Source: Providencia alcalifaciens (GTDB lineage Bacteria > Pseudomonadota > Gammaproteobacteria > Enterobacterales > Enterobacteriaceae). From it: a stretch of 64,000 nt of DNA. Where the stretch lies: NCBI GenBank assembly GCA_025961275.1, contig JAOQNJ010000001.1:3927353-3991352 (forward strand), in the 5' to 3' direction. Shown piece by piece: positions 29,655 to 39,802 of the stretch. Every line of letters starts with the position of its first letter. Position 1 is the stretch's first letter. The position numbers and the translations under genes are program-made. The notes under the pieces were generated by a model. The model did no database searches. It was not told the origin of the DNA and saw nothing but the letters and a program-made list of their open reading frames with translations.

Positions 29655-32051
29655 CTATTTTTCAACTTTTGGTAACTTAACTCTCAGTAAACGCACTGCG
29701 TTAGCTGTCACTAGTGCTGTTGCACCTGAGTCAGCGAGTACTGCAACCCACAGACCTGTGATACCCAATAAACTGGTGACTAAAAAGACCGCTTTTAGGC
29801 CTAACGCGATAGTAATATTTTCGCGAATGATCTTACGAGTTGATCGAGACAGTGCAATGATTTCTGGCAAGCCAGTGAGGCGATTATGAGTCAGTGCTGC
29901 ATCAGCTGTTTCTAACGCAACATCTGTACCACTTCCCATAGCCACACCGATACTAGACGCTTTCATTGCAGGAGCGTCGTTGATACCATCACCGACCATC
30001 ATTGTGCTATGGTTTTGGTTCAATTCCATAACCGCAGCCACTTTATCTTCAGGTAATAAGCCAGCTCGATATTCCATACCAAGTTGGCCTGCGATTGCAC
30101 CCGCGGCTCGCGGATTATCACCTGTTAACATCACTGCATTGACGTTTAAGGTCTTTAACATTTTCATGGCATCAAGAGCATCACTACGGAGGGTGTCTTG
30201 TAGTGCTGTTAGACCAATAACGTGGTTATCTTCAACGGTGACAATAACTGTTTTGCCTTGTGCCTCAAGTGATTCAACTCTATCTTGCCAAACAGTATCA
30301 AGAGGCCTATCGAGCCTACTTGGTGCACTGACAAGAATATGTTTGCCATCAAGGTACCCCTCAACACCTTTACCGACTAATGCTTTTCGATCATCGGCTT
30401 CAATCACAGTGATAGAAAACTCTTCTGCTTTATTAACGACAGCTTTTGCAAGTGGGTGATGTGAACCGATCTCAACGGCAGCGGTGATCCGTATTAACTC
30501 ACTTTCAGTAATACCATCAATCGGCACTAAATCAGTGATATGGGGCTTACCTTCCGTCAACGTTCCAGTTTTATCTAACGCAATTGTTGTAATAATGCCT
30601 AATTGTTCGAGTGCCGCGCCTCCCTTAATTAAAGCACCACGACGCGTTGCTGTCGCTAATGCGGAGGTAATTGCTGCCGGTGTGGATATCACAAGCGCAC
30701 ATGGACAACCAATCAATAGCAGTGTCAAACCGCGATAGATCCATGTTTCCCATAGAGCGCCAAAGAAAATAGGTGGAATAATCACCACTAATGCTGAAAA
30801 GAGCATAATAAGTGGTGTGTAAACACAGCTAAAACGGTCGACAAAGCGCTCAATTGGAGCTCTACGCTCTTCAGCTTCTTCAATCAACTGCAAAATACGG
30901 TCGATAGCATTTTGGCCTTGTTCTGATACCACTTTCATTTGCACTGCGCGATCGACAGATAAACAACCTGCGGCCACTTTTTCGCCAATATTACGTTCAA
31001 CGGGTACAGATTCTCCTGTTAAGGAGCTTTCGTCGAAACTAGCAAAACCAGAGACTAGTTCAGCATCCGTCGGTAAACGGCCTCCGGGTGCTATCTCAAT
31101 CATATCGCCTGGGCGTAATTGTGAAACTGGAACAGTTATTTTATGTCCATTGCTAATTAATACAGCTTCCTCTGGGACGAGTGCCATCAATGCGCTAACC
31201 CCGCGCCGTGCTCGACTTGCTGAGTAAGACTCCAACATTTCACCCAACATAAACAGTAAAATGACCATTGCGGCTTCTTCGGTTGCCTGAATAAAAATGG
31301 CACCTATTGCAGCAACAGTCATTAATGTTTCAATCGCAAATGGGGAACCTGTGCGCATCAAGCGTAATGATTTACGTGCAATTGGATAGAGTCCAAATAA
31401 TGTACTCAGAATAAATGCAATATTACCGACGTGAGGATTTATGGCCTCGAGGCCCCAGCTGATAGCCATTAGAATGGCCAAGATAATAACAGGCTTCGCT
31501 TCACTCAAAAGGCTTGGTAGTGGGGCGATCGCTGCTGCATTGTTGTCACCGACTTCAAGCAATTCATAGCCTGCAGCTTCAACAGTTGTGCGAACAGCCG
31601 CGCTAATGTTGCTATCGGAATCTACAACTAATTTTTCAGTGGCAAACAATACTTTGGCTTGTTTAACCTCGGTAATTTGTTTAACGGCATTTTCAATTTT
31701 TTTTGCGCAACTTGGGCAATCCATCCCACGAATTATCCAATTAAAACGCTGTTTTGACGCTTGTATGGGCGCGACGTCACTTTCAGTACTACGATTAGGT
31801 AAGCAACAACTGCCGCTATGTTGATGTTTAGCGTCATTATGGTCATGAGATTGATTAGGCGTCGTGCAGCAACTGGCTTGTTGGTGATAATCCTCATCGT
31901 CATCAGGGTTTTTCTCTGCAGCATTATGCTCATGGGTATGTGAGTCATTACTAACTTTTTGGTCGTTTTGAATTGTTGTTGATGAACAATGACTGCTAGT
32001 GCAGCAAGAACTAGTATGTTTATGTGATTCTTTATGGTTATGTGAGTGCAT
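29655..32051 (-). CDS. zntA: Zn2+/Cd2+/Pb2+-exporting P-type ATPase
   Basis: 798 residues, longer than E. coli ZntA (732) because of a Cys/His-rich leader of about 100 residues with three CC clusters (SSCCTSSHC, ASCCTTPN, GSCCLPN) and many His. Then comes the ferredoxin-like metal domain (GMDCPSCAKK), the membrane CPC motif (IGCPCALVIS), DKTGT phosphorylation site and GDGINDAPAM hinge. It exports zinc, cadmium and lead ions. A ZntR-type promoter lies directly upstream. Confidence 0.95.
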   Translation of the reverse strand: MHSHNHKESHKHTSSCCTSSHCSSTTIQNDQKVSNDSHTHEHNAAEKNPDDDEDYHQQASCCTTPNQSHDHNDAKHQHSGSCCLPNRSTESDVAPIQASKQRFNWIIRGMDCPSCAKKIENAVKQITEVKQAKVLFATEKLVVDSDSNISAAVRTTVEAAGYELLEVGDNNAAAIAPLPSLLSEAKPVIILAILMAISWGLEAINPHVGNIAFILSTLFGLYPIARKSLRLMRTGSPFAIETLMTVAAIGAIFIQATEEAAMVILLFMLGEMLESYSASRARRGVSALMALVPEEAVLISNGHKITVPVSQLRPGDMIEIAPGGRLPTDAELVSGFASFDESSLTGESVPVERNIGEKVAAGCLSVDRAVQMKVVSEQGQNAIDRILQLIEEAEERRAPIERFVDRFSCVYTPLIMLFSALVVIIPPIFFGALWETWIYRGLTLLLIGCPCALVISTPAAITSALATATRRGALIKGGAALEQLGIITTIALDKTGTLTEGKPHITDLVPIDGITESELIRITAAVEIGSHHPLAKAVVNKAEEFSITVIEADDRKALVGKGVEGYLDGKHILVSAPSRLDRPLDTVWQDRVESLEAQGKTVIVTVEDNHVIGLTALQDTLRSDALDAMKMLKTLNVNAVMLTGDNPRAAGAIAGQLGMEYRAGLLPEDKVAAVMELNQNHSTMMVGDGINDAPAMKASSIGVAMGSGTDVALETADAALTHNRLTGLPEIIALSRSTRKIIRENITIALGLKAVFLVTSLLGITGLWVAVLADSGATALVTANAVRLLRVKLPKVEK

Positions 32052-32100
32052 ATGCGACCCCTTATCAAATGATTGACCTAATCAATATTGATAAGTCTAT

Positions 32101-32122
32101 ACTTTGGAGTCTACTCTAGAGT
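32101..32122 (-). promoter_or_regulatory. ZntR operator/promoter of zntA
   Basis: On the minus strand the imperfect palindrome starts ACTCTAGAGTAGACTCC, differing little from the E. coli PzntA box ACTCTGGAGTCGACTCC. It lies in a 20-base spacer between TTGACT and TAGACT, the long spacer expected of MerR-family activation. It is about 50 bases before the zntA ATG. Confidence 0.85.
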
Positions 32123-32190
32123 CAAATAAATGAGGTGAGGCCAATTGACAAAAAGTGCTCTTTGAGAATTTTATCAATTGGCTTAAATTA

Positions 32191-32829
32191 TTATTGCAGG
32201 TAAATCGCTCGGATAATAAAGAATTGACCAAGGAAATAGAGAGTAGCAACAATGGCTTTAGATGCTTTAAATGGGAATCTGAAGCGAGCAATCAGCCAGA
32301 TACAGTTGGATATAAACAGTAAAAAAGCGCCAACCATGATTGAGAAGTTATAATCACGTCCTAGGCCAAAGAATTGATCGCCTGCAACCCATGCCATAAT
32401 CATGCTCATGATAAGTAAGGCAAAAACGACAGCTTGGAGGTTTTCTAGCTTAGTCCAAATCACCACTAAAGTGATAGCAGCAATAACGAGTGGGACAGGT
32501 AACCAAGGAAGATATAAGCTAAAGTCGAGCTGCATGCCAAAGCTGATGGTATAAAGGAGATAACTGACAAACATCAAGCCTAAAGCTGTAAGTAAGCGCT
32601 CACTTGGCAACATTCTTATCATGTCAGCGATTAATGACACTGCCAGAGCAGCAAGGATCAAATAACCTTGAGCAGTTAAAAATTCTGCGTTCCATCCCCA
32701 AAGTAACAATAGCAACAGTGTAATGGGACGAAATAGCCAACGTTGCCAACTAGGGCCACGATAAGCGGCATCAACGTACAGCCAACCAGAGAAGAGTACT
32801 GCAAGGAATGGCCAACTAATCATAAACAC
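32191..32829 (-). CDS. yhhN: YhhN family integral membrane protein
   Basis: 212 residues with about eight membrane helices. It follows the E. coli YhhN pattern (SGWLYVDAAYRGPSWQRW near the start; MVGAFLLFISNCIWL). The family includes the animal lysoplasmalogenase TMEM86B; the bacterial function is not settled. Gene order zntA-yhhN-yhhM-yhhL-rsmD is as in E. coli. Confidence 0.9.
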   Translation of the reverse strand: MFMISWPFLAVLFSGWLYVDAAYRGPSWQRWLFRPITLLLLLLWGWNAEFLTAQGYLILAALAVSLIADMIRMLPSERLLTALGLMFVSYLLYTISFGMQLDFSLYLPWLPVPLVIAAITLVVIWTKLENLQAVVFALLIMSMIMAWVAGDQFFGLGRDYNFSIMVGAFLLFISNCIWLIARFRFPFKASKAIVATLYFLGQFFIIRAIYLQ

Positions 32830-33157
32830 ATCCTTATAAATTCAAGTGAATGAAGTAACCGTGATGATTTTCCATAATTGTAAATAAGATAAACTATACT
32901 CGTCATAGTTCAAGTTATAGAGCGTGTGCTTTAAATATAGCACTGTGCTTATTGATACTCGTCAGATTACTATTTATGTATTTTGGGATAGATTCGTAGA
33001 GCCATTTTTTATCGTATATTACTGATTAGAAAATTAAAATTGCCCTATCTTTCTTAATTAATAGCTGCGAAAAGCATGAAAAATCAACTGTGATTAGCTG
33101 CATATTGAATTATTTTGGGTATATACTCATGTTTATTTTAAACATAAAACGACATTT
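32830..33157. other. Divergent yhhN/yhhM intergenic region
   Basis: 328 AT-rich bases, no gene. The last 40 bases carry an ERIC-end-like fragment (GCTGCATATTGAATTATTTTGGG). It should contain promoters for yhhN and yhhM. Confidence 0.35.
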
Positions 33158-33508
33158 ATGAATAAACCCATCTTGCTGATTATTGTTCTAGCGATTATAG
33201 CGGTATTTGCCACCAAACGTTTTTTTGACCAGCGTAAGCAAAATGAAATTAATGATCATGCCTTGCCAGTCAGCTATTCGGTTATTGTTGAGAACAAAAA
33301 AGATTACCCTTATCCAAATATGCGTTCCCGTGAGCGTGATGTTGTTTCCCCTGAAACTTTTCGGTATGAGATTTATTTTAAACCACTCAATCATTCTGAG
33401 GCGATCAAAGTGATTGTGAATGAATCCCAGTATCAGAGTATTGAAAAAGGGAGCCAAGGAACACTTCATATGCAGGGTACAAGATTTATTCGATTTGATT
33501 CCAATTAA
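33158..33508 (+). CDS. yhhM: YhhM, DUF2500 membrane-anchored protein
   Basis: 116 residues with one N-terminal membrane helix (PILLIIVLAIIAVFAT) and a soluble beta-rich part (RSRERDVVSPETFRYEIYF). Similar length and position to E. coli YhhM. Function unknown. Convergent with yhhL, 5 bases apart. Confidence 0.87.
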   Translation: MNKPILLIIVLAIIAVFATKRFFDQRKQNEINDHALPVSYSVIVENKKDYPYPNMRSRERDVVSPETFRYEIYFKPLNHSEAIKVIVNESQYQSIEKGSQGTLHMQGTRFIRFDSN

Positions 33509-33513
33509 TTGAT

Positions 33514-33801
33514 TTAAGATTTTTTCTTTGCTTCATCCAAGGCTTTTTTTTGTTTCTTTTGCATAGCTAACATCTCAAAGACACCAAAGAAGAAAATACG
33601 CGTTTGTAATAGTCCCGATAGCTTTTCTCCTTTTGCTAGGGTTGCTTTTAAGAAAATAGTTTGTAGTGCATGCATGAGCACCATGAATACCATTGCAACA
33701 TCCATAAAATATTTCAATGGTTTAGGGAATGGATGGATTAAATTGAATGCCATAAAGCCCCAAACACAAATCATTAATACCCTGCCCGCGTTAATTAGCA
33801 T
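33514..33801 (-). CDS. yhhL: YhhL, DUF1145 membrane protein
   Basis: 95 residues from the ATG at 33801 (MLINAGRVLMICVWGFMAFN), with two to three membrane helices and a Lys-rich tail. The start overlaps the last 11 bases of rsmD, so a longer start upstream inside rsmD is unlikely. Same order as in E. coli; function unknown. Confidence 0.88.
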   Translation of the reverse strand: MLINAGRVLMICVWGFMAFNLIHPFPKPLKYFMDVAMVFMVLMHALQTIFLKATLAKGEKLSGLLQTRIFFFGVFEMLAMQKKQKKALDEAKKKS

Positions 33802-34402
33802 GGCTTTCTTCCTTAATTGAATGACGAGTAAACAAACGATAAGCAACTTGACCTGCGATTTTTTCACGATGAAGTTGCCAGTTTACTGGAATGTTAGTAA
33901 GTGATGACTCCGATTCTGACTCAATATATATCCAGCTTTCATCAGCTAGCCACTGATTTTTTTCTAATAATTCAATTGTTTCATTGAGTAGGCCTTTACG
34001 GAAAGGCGGGTCGATAAACACCACATCAAAAGCGTTACCTATTTGGCTTAGAACCATCAGACTATTACTGTTGATTATTGTGGCATTTTCGGCTTGTAAG
34101 CGTGTTTTATTTTCAGCCAGTAATTGTGCATTTTGTTTGTCCAATTCAATAAAAGTGACGGTATCTGCAAAACGTGACAGCGCTTCAAACCCTAAAGCGC
34201 CACTTCCAGCGAAGCAATCAAGGCAGCGAGCCTCACGAACGACAGGCATTAGCCAATTAAATAATGTTTCTTTGATTCTATCTGTTGTGGGACGTAAGCC
34301 CTCACTATCACGGACAGGGAGTTTTCGCCCACGCCATTTGCCACCAATAATACGTATCTGACCTAAAGAGGCGTTTTGTGGTTTTTTTGCCATAATATCC
34401 AT
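33791..34402 (-). CDS. rsmD: 16S rRNA (guanine-966-N2)-methyltransferase
   Basis: 203 residues (or 200 from the second ATG at 34393). SAM-binding motif DCFAGSGALGFEALSR and catalytic DPPF motif (VVFIDPPFRKG). The N-terminal GQIRIIGGKWRGRKLPV is typical. It methylates G966 of 16S rRNA on the 30S subunit. Divergent from ftsY, as in E. coli. Confidence 0.95.
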   Translation of the reverse strand: MDIMAKKPQNASLGQIRIIGGKWRGRKLPVRDSEGLRPTTDRIKETLFNWLMPVVREARCLDCFAGSGALGFEALSRFADTVTFIELDKQNAQLLAENKTRLQAENATIINSNSLMVLSQIGNAFDVVFIDPPFRKGLLNETIELLEKNQWLADESWIYIESESESSLTNIPVNWQLHREKIAGQVAYRLFTRHSIKEESHAN

Positions 34403-34563
34403 TGCTGCTCAGCTTAGCTGTGCTTTAAAAATTAATTACACCTATTGTAGCGCGTCATTTTCACAGTTTTAACTTAAAAATCAGATTAAATTGTCATGAT
34501 TTTTCTTTCAGATATGTGTTGCTGCGCGATGAAATGATAGACTGCATGTAATTTTATTGCGAT

Positions 34564-34716
34564 GTATACACAAAATAAACCAAATTGCTTGCAGGCGATC
34601 GGCGAAAATATTCCGATGAAGGAAACCTTATGAGCATATGTAAGTATGTGATTCGGGTAGCTGAAAGTCGTATTGGGTCCCCAACACACGGCATATAATG
34701 AACTATGACGGGTATA
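34564..34716 (-). repeat. ERIC-like repeat upstream of ftsY
   Basis: Full-length ERIC in the inverse orientation: GTATACACAAAATAAACC at one end, core GAGCATATGTAAGTATGTGA, and ACTATGACGGGTATA at the other end. It ends 43 bases before the ftsY ATG and so lies in its promoter or 5' leader. Confidence 0.75.
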
Positions 34717-34759
34717 ATAATTAAGCGCCATGTTTTTACCGCGAGGAGTGTAGTGGCTG

Positions 34760-36883
34760 ATGGCTAAAGATAAGAAAAAAGGCTTTTTCTCATGGTTAGG
34801 TTTTGGTCGTAAAGACGATAAAGAACCTCAACAACAAGAAGCCGAACAACAAAAAATAGACGCTGCGAAAGAGATAGAGCTGCAAAAACAAGCGGATGAG
34901 GCTGCAATTAAAGCAGCTGACGAAGAAGTAGAACGTCAATATCAAATTAAACAAGCCGAAGAGCAGGTAGCGATTAAGGCCGCTGAAGAGCTGGCAGAAC
35001 ATGATCGTCAAGAAGCCGTGCGTCAGGCAGAAGAAGAAACTGAACGCCAACGTCAAGCTGAGTTAGCGGCAATCAAAGCGGCTGAAGAGCAGGCTGAGCG
35101 TGATCGTCAAGAAGCGATTCGTTTGGCAGAAGAAGAAACTGAACGCCAACGCCAAACAGAGTTAGCGGCAACCAAAGCGGCTGAAGAGCAAGCCGAGCGT
35201 GCTCGTCAAGAAGCAATTCGTTTGGCTGAGGAACATGCTGAACGTGAGCGTCAAGCTGAGTTAGCGGCAATCAAAGCCGCTGAAGAGCAAGCTGAGCGTG
35301 CTCGTCAAGAAGCGATTCGTTTGGCAGAAGAAGAAACTGAACGCCAACGCCAAACTGAGTTAGCGGCAATCAAAGCGGCTGAAGAGCAGGCTGAGCGTGA
35401 TCGCCAAGAAGCGATTCGTTTGGCAGAAGAAGAAACTGAACGCCAACGTCAAGCTGAGTTAGCGGCAATCAAAGCGGCTGAAGAGCAAGCGGAACGCGAT
35501 CGCCAAGAAGCCGTGCGTCAGGCAGAAGAAGAAGAAGAAGCTGAACGCCAACGTCATGCTGAGTTAGCAGCAATCAAAGCGGCTGAAGAGCAAGCGGAAC
35601 GCGATCGCCAAGAAGCCGTGCGTCAGGTGGAAGAAGAAGCTGAACGCCAACGTCATGCTGAGTTAGCGGCAATCAAAGCGGCTGACGAGCAAGCCGAGCG
35701 TGCTCGTCAAGAAGCTATTCGTTTGGCTGAGGAACATGCTGAACGTGAGCGTCAAGCTGAGTTAGCGGCAATCAAAGCCGCTGAAGAGCAAGCGGAACGC
35801 GATCGCCAAGAAGCTGTGCGCCAGGCGGAAGAAGAAGCTGAACGTCAACGTCATGCTGAAGAGCTGGCCAAACTTGAAGCTCAAGATATTGTCGCTTTAC
35901 GTGATGAAGTTTTTAGTGAAAAAGCCGAAGAATCTAAACAAGTCGAACAAGAGAAACCAAAAAAAGAAGGTTTCTTTAGCCGTTTGAAGAAAGGTTTACT
36001 AAAAACGCGCCAAAATTTAGGTTCGGGTTTTCTTGGGCTATTTACTGGCAAGAAAATCGATGATGATTTATTTGATGAATTAGAAGAGCAATTGCTTATT
36101 GCGGATGTTGGCGTTGAAACGACACGTAAAATTATTGATAACCTGACAGCACACGCAAGCCGTAAAGACTTAAAAAATGCAGAAGCGTTATATGGTAAAT
36201 TACGTGAAGAAATGTCTCATATTTTATCAGGATCAGATAAACCACTGGTTATTGAAGAGAAGAAACCCTATGTTATTCTTATGGTTGGGGTCAATGGTGT
36301 AGGTAAAACGACAACTATTGGTAAATTGGCTCGCCAATATCAATCAGAAGGCAAAACGGTTATGTTAGCGGCTGGGGATACTTTCCGTGCTGCTGCTGTT
36401 GAGCAATTACAAGTTTGGGGGGAGCGTAACCAAATTCCTGTTGTTGCGCAGCATACTGGGGCAGATCCTGCTTCCGTTATTTTTGATGCAATTCAATCAG
36501 CCAAGGCAAAAGGTGTTGATGTTCTGCTAGCAGACACCGCAGGGCGTCTTCAGAATAAAGCACACCTGATGGAAGAATTGAAGAAAATTGTCCGCGTCAT
36601 GAAAAAATTAGATGAAGAAGCGCCACATGAGATCATGTTAACGCTAGATGCAAGTACTGGACAAAATGCTGTCAGTCAGGCGAAACTTTTTAACGAAGCC
36701 GTAGGTCTGACAGGTATTACATTGACTAAACTCGATGGTACAGCGAAAGGTGGAGTGATCTTCTCCATTGCTGATCAATTTGGTATTCCTATTCGTTATA
36801 TCGGAATTGGTGAGGGTATTGAAGATTTACGTCCATTTAAAGCAGATGACTTTATTGAGGCTCTATTTGCCCGAGAGGAATAA
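34760..36883 (+). CDS. ftsY: Signal recognition particle receptor FtsY with expanded repeat domain
   Basis: 707 residues against about 500 in E. coli. The C-terminal NG GTPase domain is complete (GVNGVGKTTTIGKLA, DTFRAAA, DTAGR, TKLDGTAKGG). The acidic A domain is enlarged: from about residue 70 to 368 there are nine 33-residue repeats of the type AAIKAAEEQAERDRQEAIRL, a predicted charged coiled coil. The N-terminal KKKGFFSWLGFG and later KKEGFFSRLKKGL are the amphipathic membrane-binding helices. It docks SRP-ribosome complexes at the membrane. Heads ftsYEX. Confidence 0.96.
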   Translation: MAKDKKKGFFSWLGFGRKDDKEPQQQEAEQQKIDAAKEIELQKQADEAAIKAADEEVERQYQIKQAEEQVAIKAAEELAEHDRQEAVRQAEEETERQRQAELAAIKAAEEQAERDRQEAIRLAEEETERQRQTELAATKAAEEQAERARQEAIRLAEEHAERERQAELAAIKAAEEQAERARQEAIRLAEEETERQRQTELAAIKAAEEQAERDRQEAIRLAEEETERQRQAELAAIKAAEEQAERDRQEAVRQAEEEEEAERQRHAELAAIKAAEEQAERDRQEAVRQVEEEAERQRHAELAAIKAADEQAERARQEAIRLAEEHAERERQAELAAIKAAEEQAERDRQEAVRQAEEEAERQRHAEELAKLEAQDIVALRDEVFSEKAEESKQVEQEKPKKEGFFSRLKKGLLKTRQNLGSGFLGLFTGKKIDDDLFDELEEQLLIADVGVETTRKIIDNLTAHASRKDLKNAEALYGKLREEMSHILSGSDKPLVIEEKKPYVILMVGVNGVGKTTTIGKLARQYQSEGKTVMLAAGDTFRAAAVEQLQVWGERNQIPVVAQHTGADPASVIFDAIQSAKAKGVDVLLADTAGRLQNKAHLMEELKKIVRVMKKLDEEAPHEIMLTLDASTGQNAVSQAKLFNEAVGLTGITLTKLDGTAKGGVIFSIADQFGIPIRYIGIGEGIEDLRPFKADDFIEALFAREE
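34967..35863 (+). repeat. Nine tandem 99-bp repeats inside ftsY
   Basis: The unit codes for 33 residues rich in Glu, Ala, Arg and Gln (KAAEEQAERDRQEA core). The first copy is degenerate (AEELAEHDRQ) and one copy has two extra Glu. Neighbouring copies are almost identical at DNA level, which implies recent expansion and likely length variation between strains. Confidence 0.9.
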
Positions 36884-36889
36884 TTTTCG

Positions 36890-37555
36890 ATGATCCGCTT
36901 TGAACACGTCAGTAAAGCTTATCGTGGTGGTCGGCAAGCTCTCCAAGGCGTAGATTTTCATCTACAGCCTGGGGAAATGGCTTTTTTGACTGGCCATTCA
37001 GGTGCTGGTAAAAGTACGCTACTCAAACTCATTTGTGGTATTGAGCGACCAAGTGCAGGGCACATACTCTTTAATGGGCACGATATTAGTCGCCTAAAAA
37101 ATCGGGAGATCCCTTTTTTGCGTCGACAAATCGGGATGATTTTTCAGGATCACCATCTGTTATTTGATCGAACTGTTTATGATAATGTCGCAATGCCATT
37201 GATTATTTCAGGTGCGAGTTCAGAGGATATTCGTAGACGAGTCTCCGCAGCCTTGGATAAGGTGGGTTTACTCGATAAAGCGAAAAATCTTCCGATCCAA
37301 CTATCGGGTGGTGAGCAACAACGAGTAGGAATTGCGCGTGCTGTTGTCAATAAACCGACGATGTTACTGGCCGATGAACCTACGGGAAACCTCGATTGGG
37401 AACTCTCTGAAGGGATCATGCGTTTATTTGAAGAGTTTAACCGTGTTGGTGTGACAGTTCTAATGGCAACCCATGATGTTGCACTTATAGAACGACGCAG
37501 CTGCCGTGTACTGACTCTGAGTGAAGGAAGAATGATCGGAGGTCAACATGGCTAA
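36890..37555 (+). CDS. ftsE: Cell division ATP-binding protein FtsE
   Basis: 221 residues. Walker [10 protein letters not shown], signature [14 protein letters not shown] and Walker [12 protein letters not shown] are intact. With FtsX it forms an ABC-type complex at the divisome that activates periplasmic murein hydrolases through EnvC. It lies 6 bases after ftsY and overlaps ftsX by 8 bases. Confidence 0.96.
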   Translation: MIRFEHVSKAYRGGRQALQGVDFHLQPGEMAFLTGHSGAGKSTLLKLICGIERPSAGHILFNGHDISRLKNREIPFLRRQIGMIFQDHHLLFDRTVYDNVAMPLIISGASSEDIRRRVSAALDKVGLLDKAKNLPIQLSGGEQQRVGIARAVVNKPTMLLADEPTGNLDWELSEGIMRLFEEFNRVGVTVLMATHDVALIERRSCRVLTLSEGRMIGGQHG

Positions 37556-38525
37556 AAATGTTCGCAGAGGAAAGCCTGAACGTCCGATGCAGTCAAAAAG
37601 TAAGGCGTTAAAAGGTGGATGGCGTGAGCAATGGCGCTATGCTTGGTTAAATACGTTAGCCGATATGCTAAGGCAGCCTCTTGCAACTTTCTTGACGGTA
37701 ATGGTGATTGCTATTTCATTAGCTCTACCAAGCCTTTGCTATATTGTGTGGAAAAACGTATCTCAAGCAGCGGAACAGTGGTATCCAACGCCACAATTGA
37801 CAGTTTATCTGGATAAATCTTTAGATGAACAGGGTGGTCAAAACGTAGTGACACAACTGCAAGCGCTTGATGGTGTTGATAATGTGAATTACTTATCTCG
37901 TGATCAAGCGATGAGTGAATTCCGTAGTTGGTCTGGTTTTAGTACTGCGTTAGATATGCTTGAAGAAAATCCATTGCCAGCTGTAGCGATTATTACACCA
38001 AAAATCAATTTTCAAAGCTCAGATGTTTTATCAACACTGCGAGATAGAGTGAGTCAAGTTAATGGTATTGAAGAGGTTCGTATGGACGATAGTTGGTTCT
38101 CTCGTCTAGCGGCATTGACGCAGCTGGTAGGGCAAGTTGCTTCAGTGATTGGCATTTTGATGATTGTCTCCCTCTTTTTAGTGATTGGTAATAGTGTTCG
38201 GCTGAATATTTTTGCGCGTAGAGACACCATTAATGTTATGAAGTTGATTGGCGCGACAGATGGTTTTATTATGCGGCCATTTTTACATGGCGGCCTCTTT
38301 ATGGGCGCGCTTGGTGCGGTGATTTCGCTAATAATGTCGTCTTTACTGGTATGGAAACTATCTGATGTTGTCACTCAATTGGCGAGTGTTTTTGGTACGC
38401 AATTTCATATTGAAGGGTTATTGTGGGAAGAGTCATTGCTGGTGATTTTAATGTCAGCAATGATTGGCTGGATTGCTGCTTGGCTTGCCACTGTTCAACA
38501 TTTGCGCCATTTCACACCTGAGTAA
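37548..38525 (+). CDS. ftsX: Cell division protein FtsX
   Basis: 325 residues: basic cytoplasmic N-terminus, first membrane helix ([20 protein letters not shown]), a periplasmic domain of about 110 residues, and three C-terminal helices, the standard FtsX layout. It transmits ATP-driven changes of FtsE to EnvC. Last gene of ftsYEX, followed by rpoH after 211 bases. Confidence 0.96.
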   Translation: MAKNVRRGKPERPMQSKSKALKGGWREQWRYAWLNTLADMLRQPLATFLTVMVIAISLALPSLCYIVWKNVSQAAEQWYPTPQLTVYLDKSLDEQGGQNVVTQLQALDGVDNVNYLSRDQAMSEFRSWSGFSTALDMLEENPLPAVAIITPKINFQSSDVLSTLRDRVSQVNGIEEVRMDDSWFSRLAALTQLVGQVASVIGILMIVSLFLVIGNSVRLNIFARRDTINVMKLIGATDGFIMRPFLHGGLFMGALGAVISLIMSSLLVWKLSDVVTQLASVFGTQFHIEGLLWEESLLVILMSAMIGWIAAWLATVQHLRHFTPE

Positions 38526-38736
38526 TTATCTGTTCATCGGCACTGCAACCAGTCGTGCCGATGAATGAAAATGCACAGAACGGAACTTTTGTTATCATCG
38601 TTTGTCTTACTTTGACCTGCTTTTACAGCACAACGGTAATATATTTAACTCAACAGAACTGATAGACTGTATGCTAACAGTCTCATTTTTCATCAACGAA
38701 TAATCTCTTTTTCTTTATTTTTCAAAGAGGATCTGC

Positions 38737-39612
38737 ATGACCAAAGATATGCAATCATTAGCACTTGTTCCGCAAGGCAGTATTGAAGCTTATATGCGAG
38801 CTGCCAATGCTTACCCTATGCTCACCGCTGAGGAAGAAAAAGAACTTGCTGAACGGCTGCATTACCATGGTGATCTAGACGCGGCAAAGCAACTCATTTT
38901 ATCCCATTTACGTTTCGTGATTCATGTTGCTCGTAGCTATGCAGGCTATGGGTTACCACAGGCTGACTTAATTCAGGAAGGTAACATAGGCCTGATGAAA
39001 GCGGTACGCCGCTTTAACCCTGAAGTTGGCGTTCGCTTGGTTTCTTTTGCTGTTCACTGGATCAAAGCGGAGATTCATGAATATGTTCTACGCAACTGGC
39101 GAATTGTAAAAGTTGCGACAACAAAATCTCAGCGTAAATTATTCTTTAATTTGAGAAAAAACAAAAAGCGTCTTGGATGGTTCAATCAGGAAGAAGTTGA
39201 TATGGTTGCGCAAGAGCTTGGTGTGAGCACCAAAGATGTTCGTGAAATGGAATCACGTATGTCCGCTCAAGATATGGCCTTTGATATGTCTGACGACGAT
39301 GATAGCGGTGATTTCACTCAGTCAGTTGCGCCAGTACTATTTTTACAAGATAAATCATCTGACTTTGCAGGTTCTATTGAAGATGATAACTGGGAAAGTC
39401 ATGCAACAGATCGTCTAAGTGATGCGCTAGACTCACTTGATGAGCGTAGCCAAGACATTATTCGCGCTCGCTGGCTTGATGATGACAACAAGACAACCTT
39501 ACAAGAATTAGCCGATAAATACGGTGTTTCTGCTGAACGAGTCCGTCAACTCGAAAAAAACGCAATGAAAAAGTTGCGTGCAGCGATGGAAGAAGACGAA
39601 GACGAAGGTTAA
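38737..39612 (+). CDS. rpoH: RNA polymerase heat-shock sigma factor (sigma-32)
   Basis: 291 residues. Region 2 ([32 protein letters not shown]), the RpoH box ([10 protein letters not shown]) and the region 4 helix-turn-helix ([20 protein letters not shown]) are all present. It directs transcription of heat-shock genes. In E. coli the start region folds into an RNA thermometer; the leader here has AGAGGATCTGC before the ATG, but I have not proved a fold. The acidic tail (EEDEDEG) is a little longer than in E. coli. Confidence 0.97.
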   Translation: MTKDMQSLALVPQGSIEAYMRAANAYPMLTAEEEKELAERLHYHGDLDAAKQLILSHLRFVIHVARSYAGYGLPQADLIQEGNIGLMKAVRRFNPEVGVRLVSFAVHWIKAEIHEYVLRNWRIVKVATTKSQRKLFFNLRKNKKRLGWFNQEEVDMVAQELGVSTKDVREMESRMSAQDMAFDMSDDDDSGDFTQSVAPVLFLQDKSSDFAGSIEDDNWESHATDRLSDALDSLDERSQDIIRARWLDDDNKTTLQELADKYGVSAERVRQLEKNAMKKLRAAMEEDEDEG

Positions 39613-39625
39613 GAGCTTCGTTTTT
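39602..39625 (+). terminator. Candidate rpoH terminator
   Basis: ACGAAG / CTTCGT with an 8-base loop, followed by TTTTT. The stem overlaps the last codons and the stop of rpoH. Short but well placed. Confidence 0.45.
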
Positions 39626-39654
39626 CTTATCCGCAACTATTTACCCGCTATAGA

Positions 39655-39775
39655 TTGAGTTGCTGTTAGATATATGTGCAGGCGAAGCCCAATATTCGAG
39701 TGATATAGCTATATATACTTCTCGGGCTGTTTATCATAAGAGCTTCGCTTGCTGCTAACCGGTAACTTAACTCTT
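39655..39775. repeat. Decayed ERIC-like repeat after rpoH
   Basis: An imperfect inverted structure (GCGAAGCCC...CTCGGGC, AGAGCTTCGCTTG) resembling an eroded ERIC core. Low certainty. Confidence 0.3.
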
Positions 39776-39802
39776 TATGTCTAAATAAACTTTTCTTAAT
39801 TT

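Noticed and set aside
34967-35863. Regular direct repeats that could suggest a CRISPR array
   Set aside because: They lie in frame inside ftsY, code for a 33-residue protein repeat and have no unique spacers.
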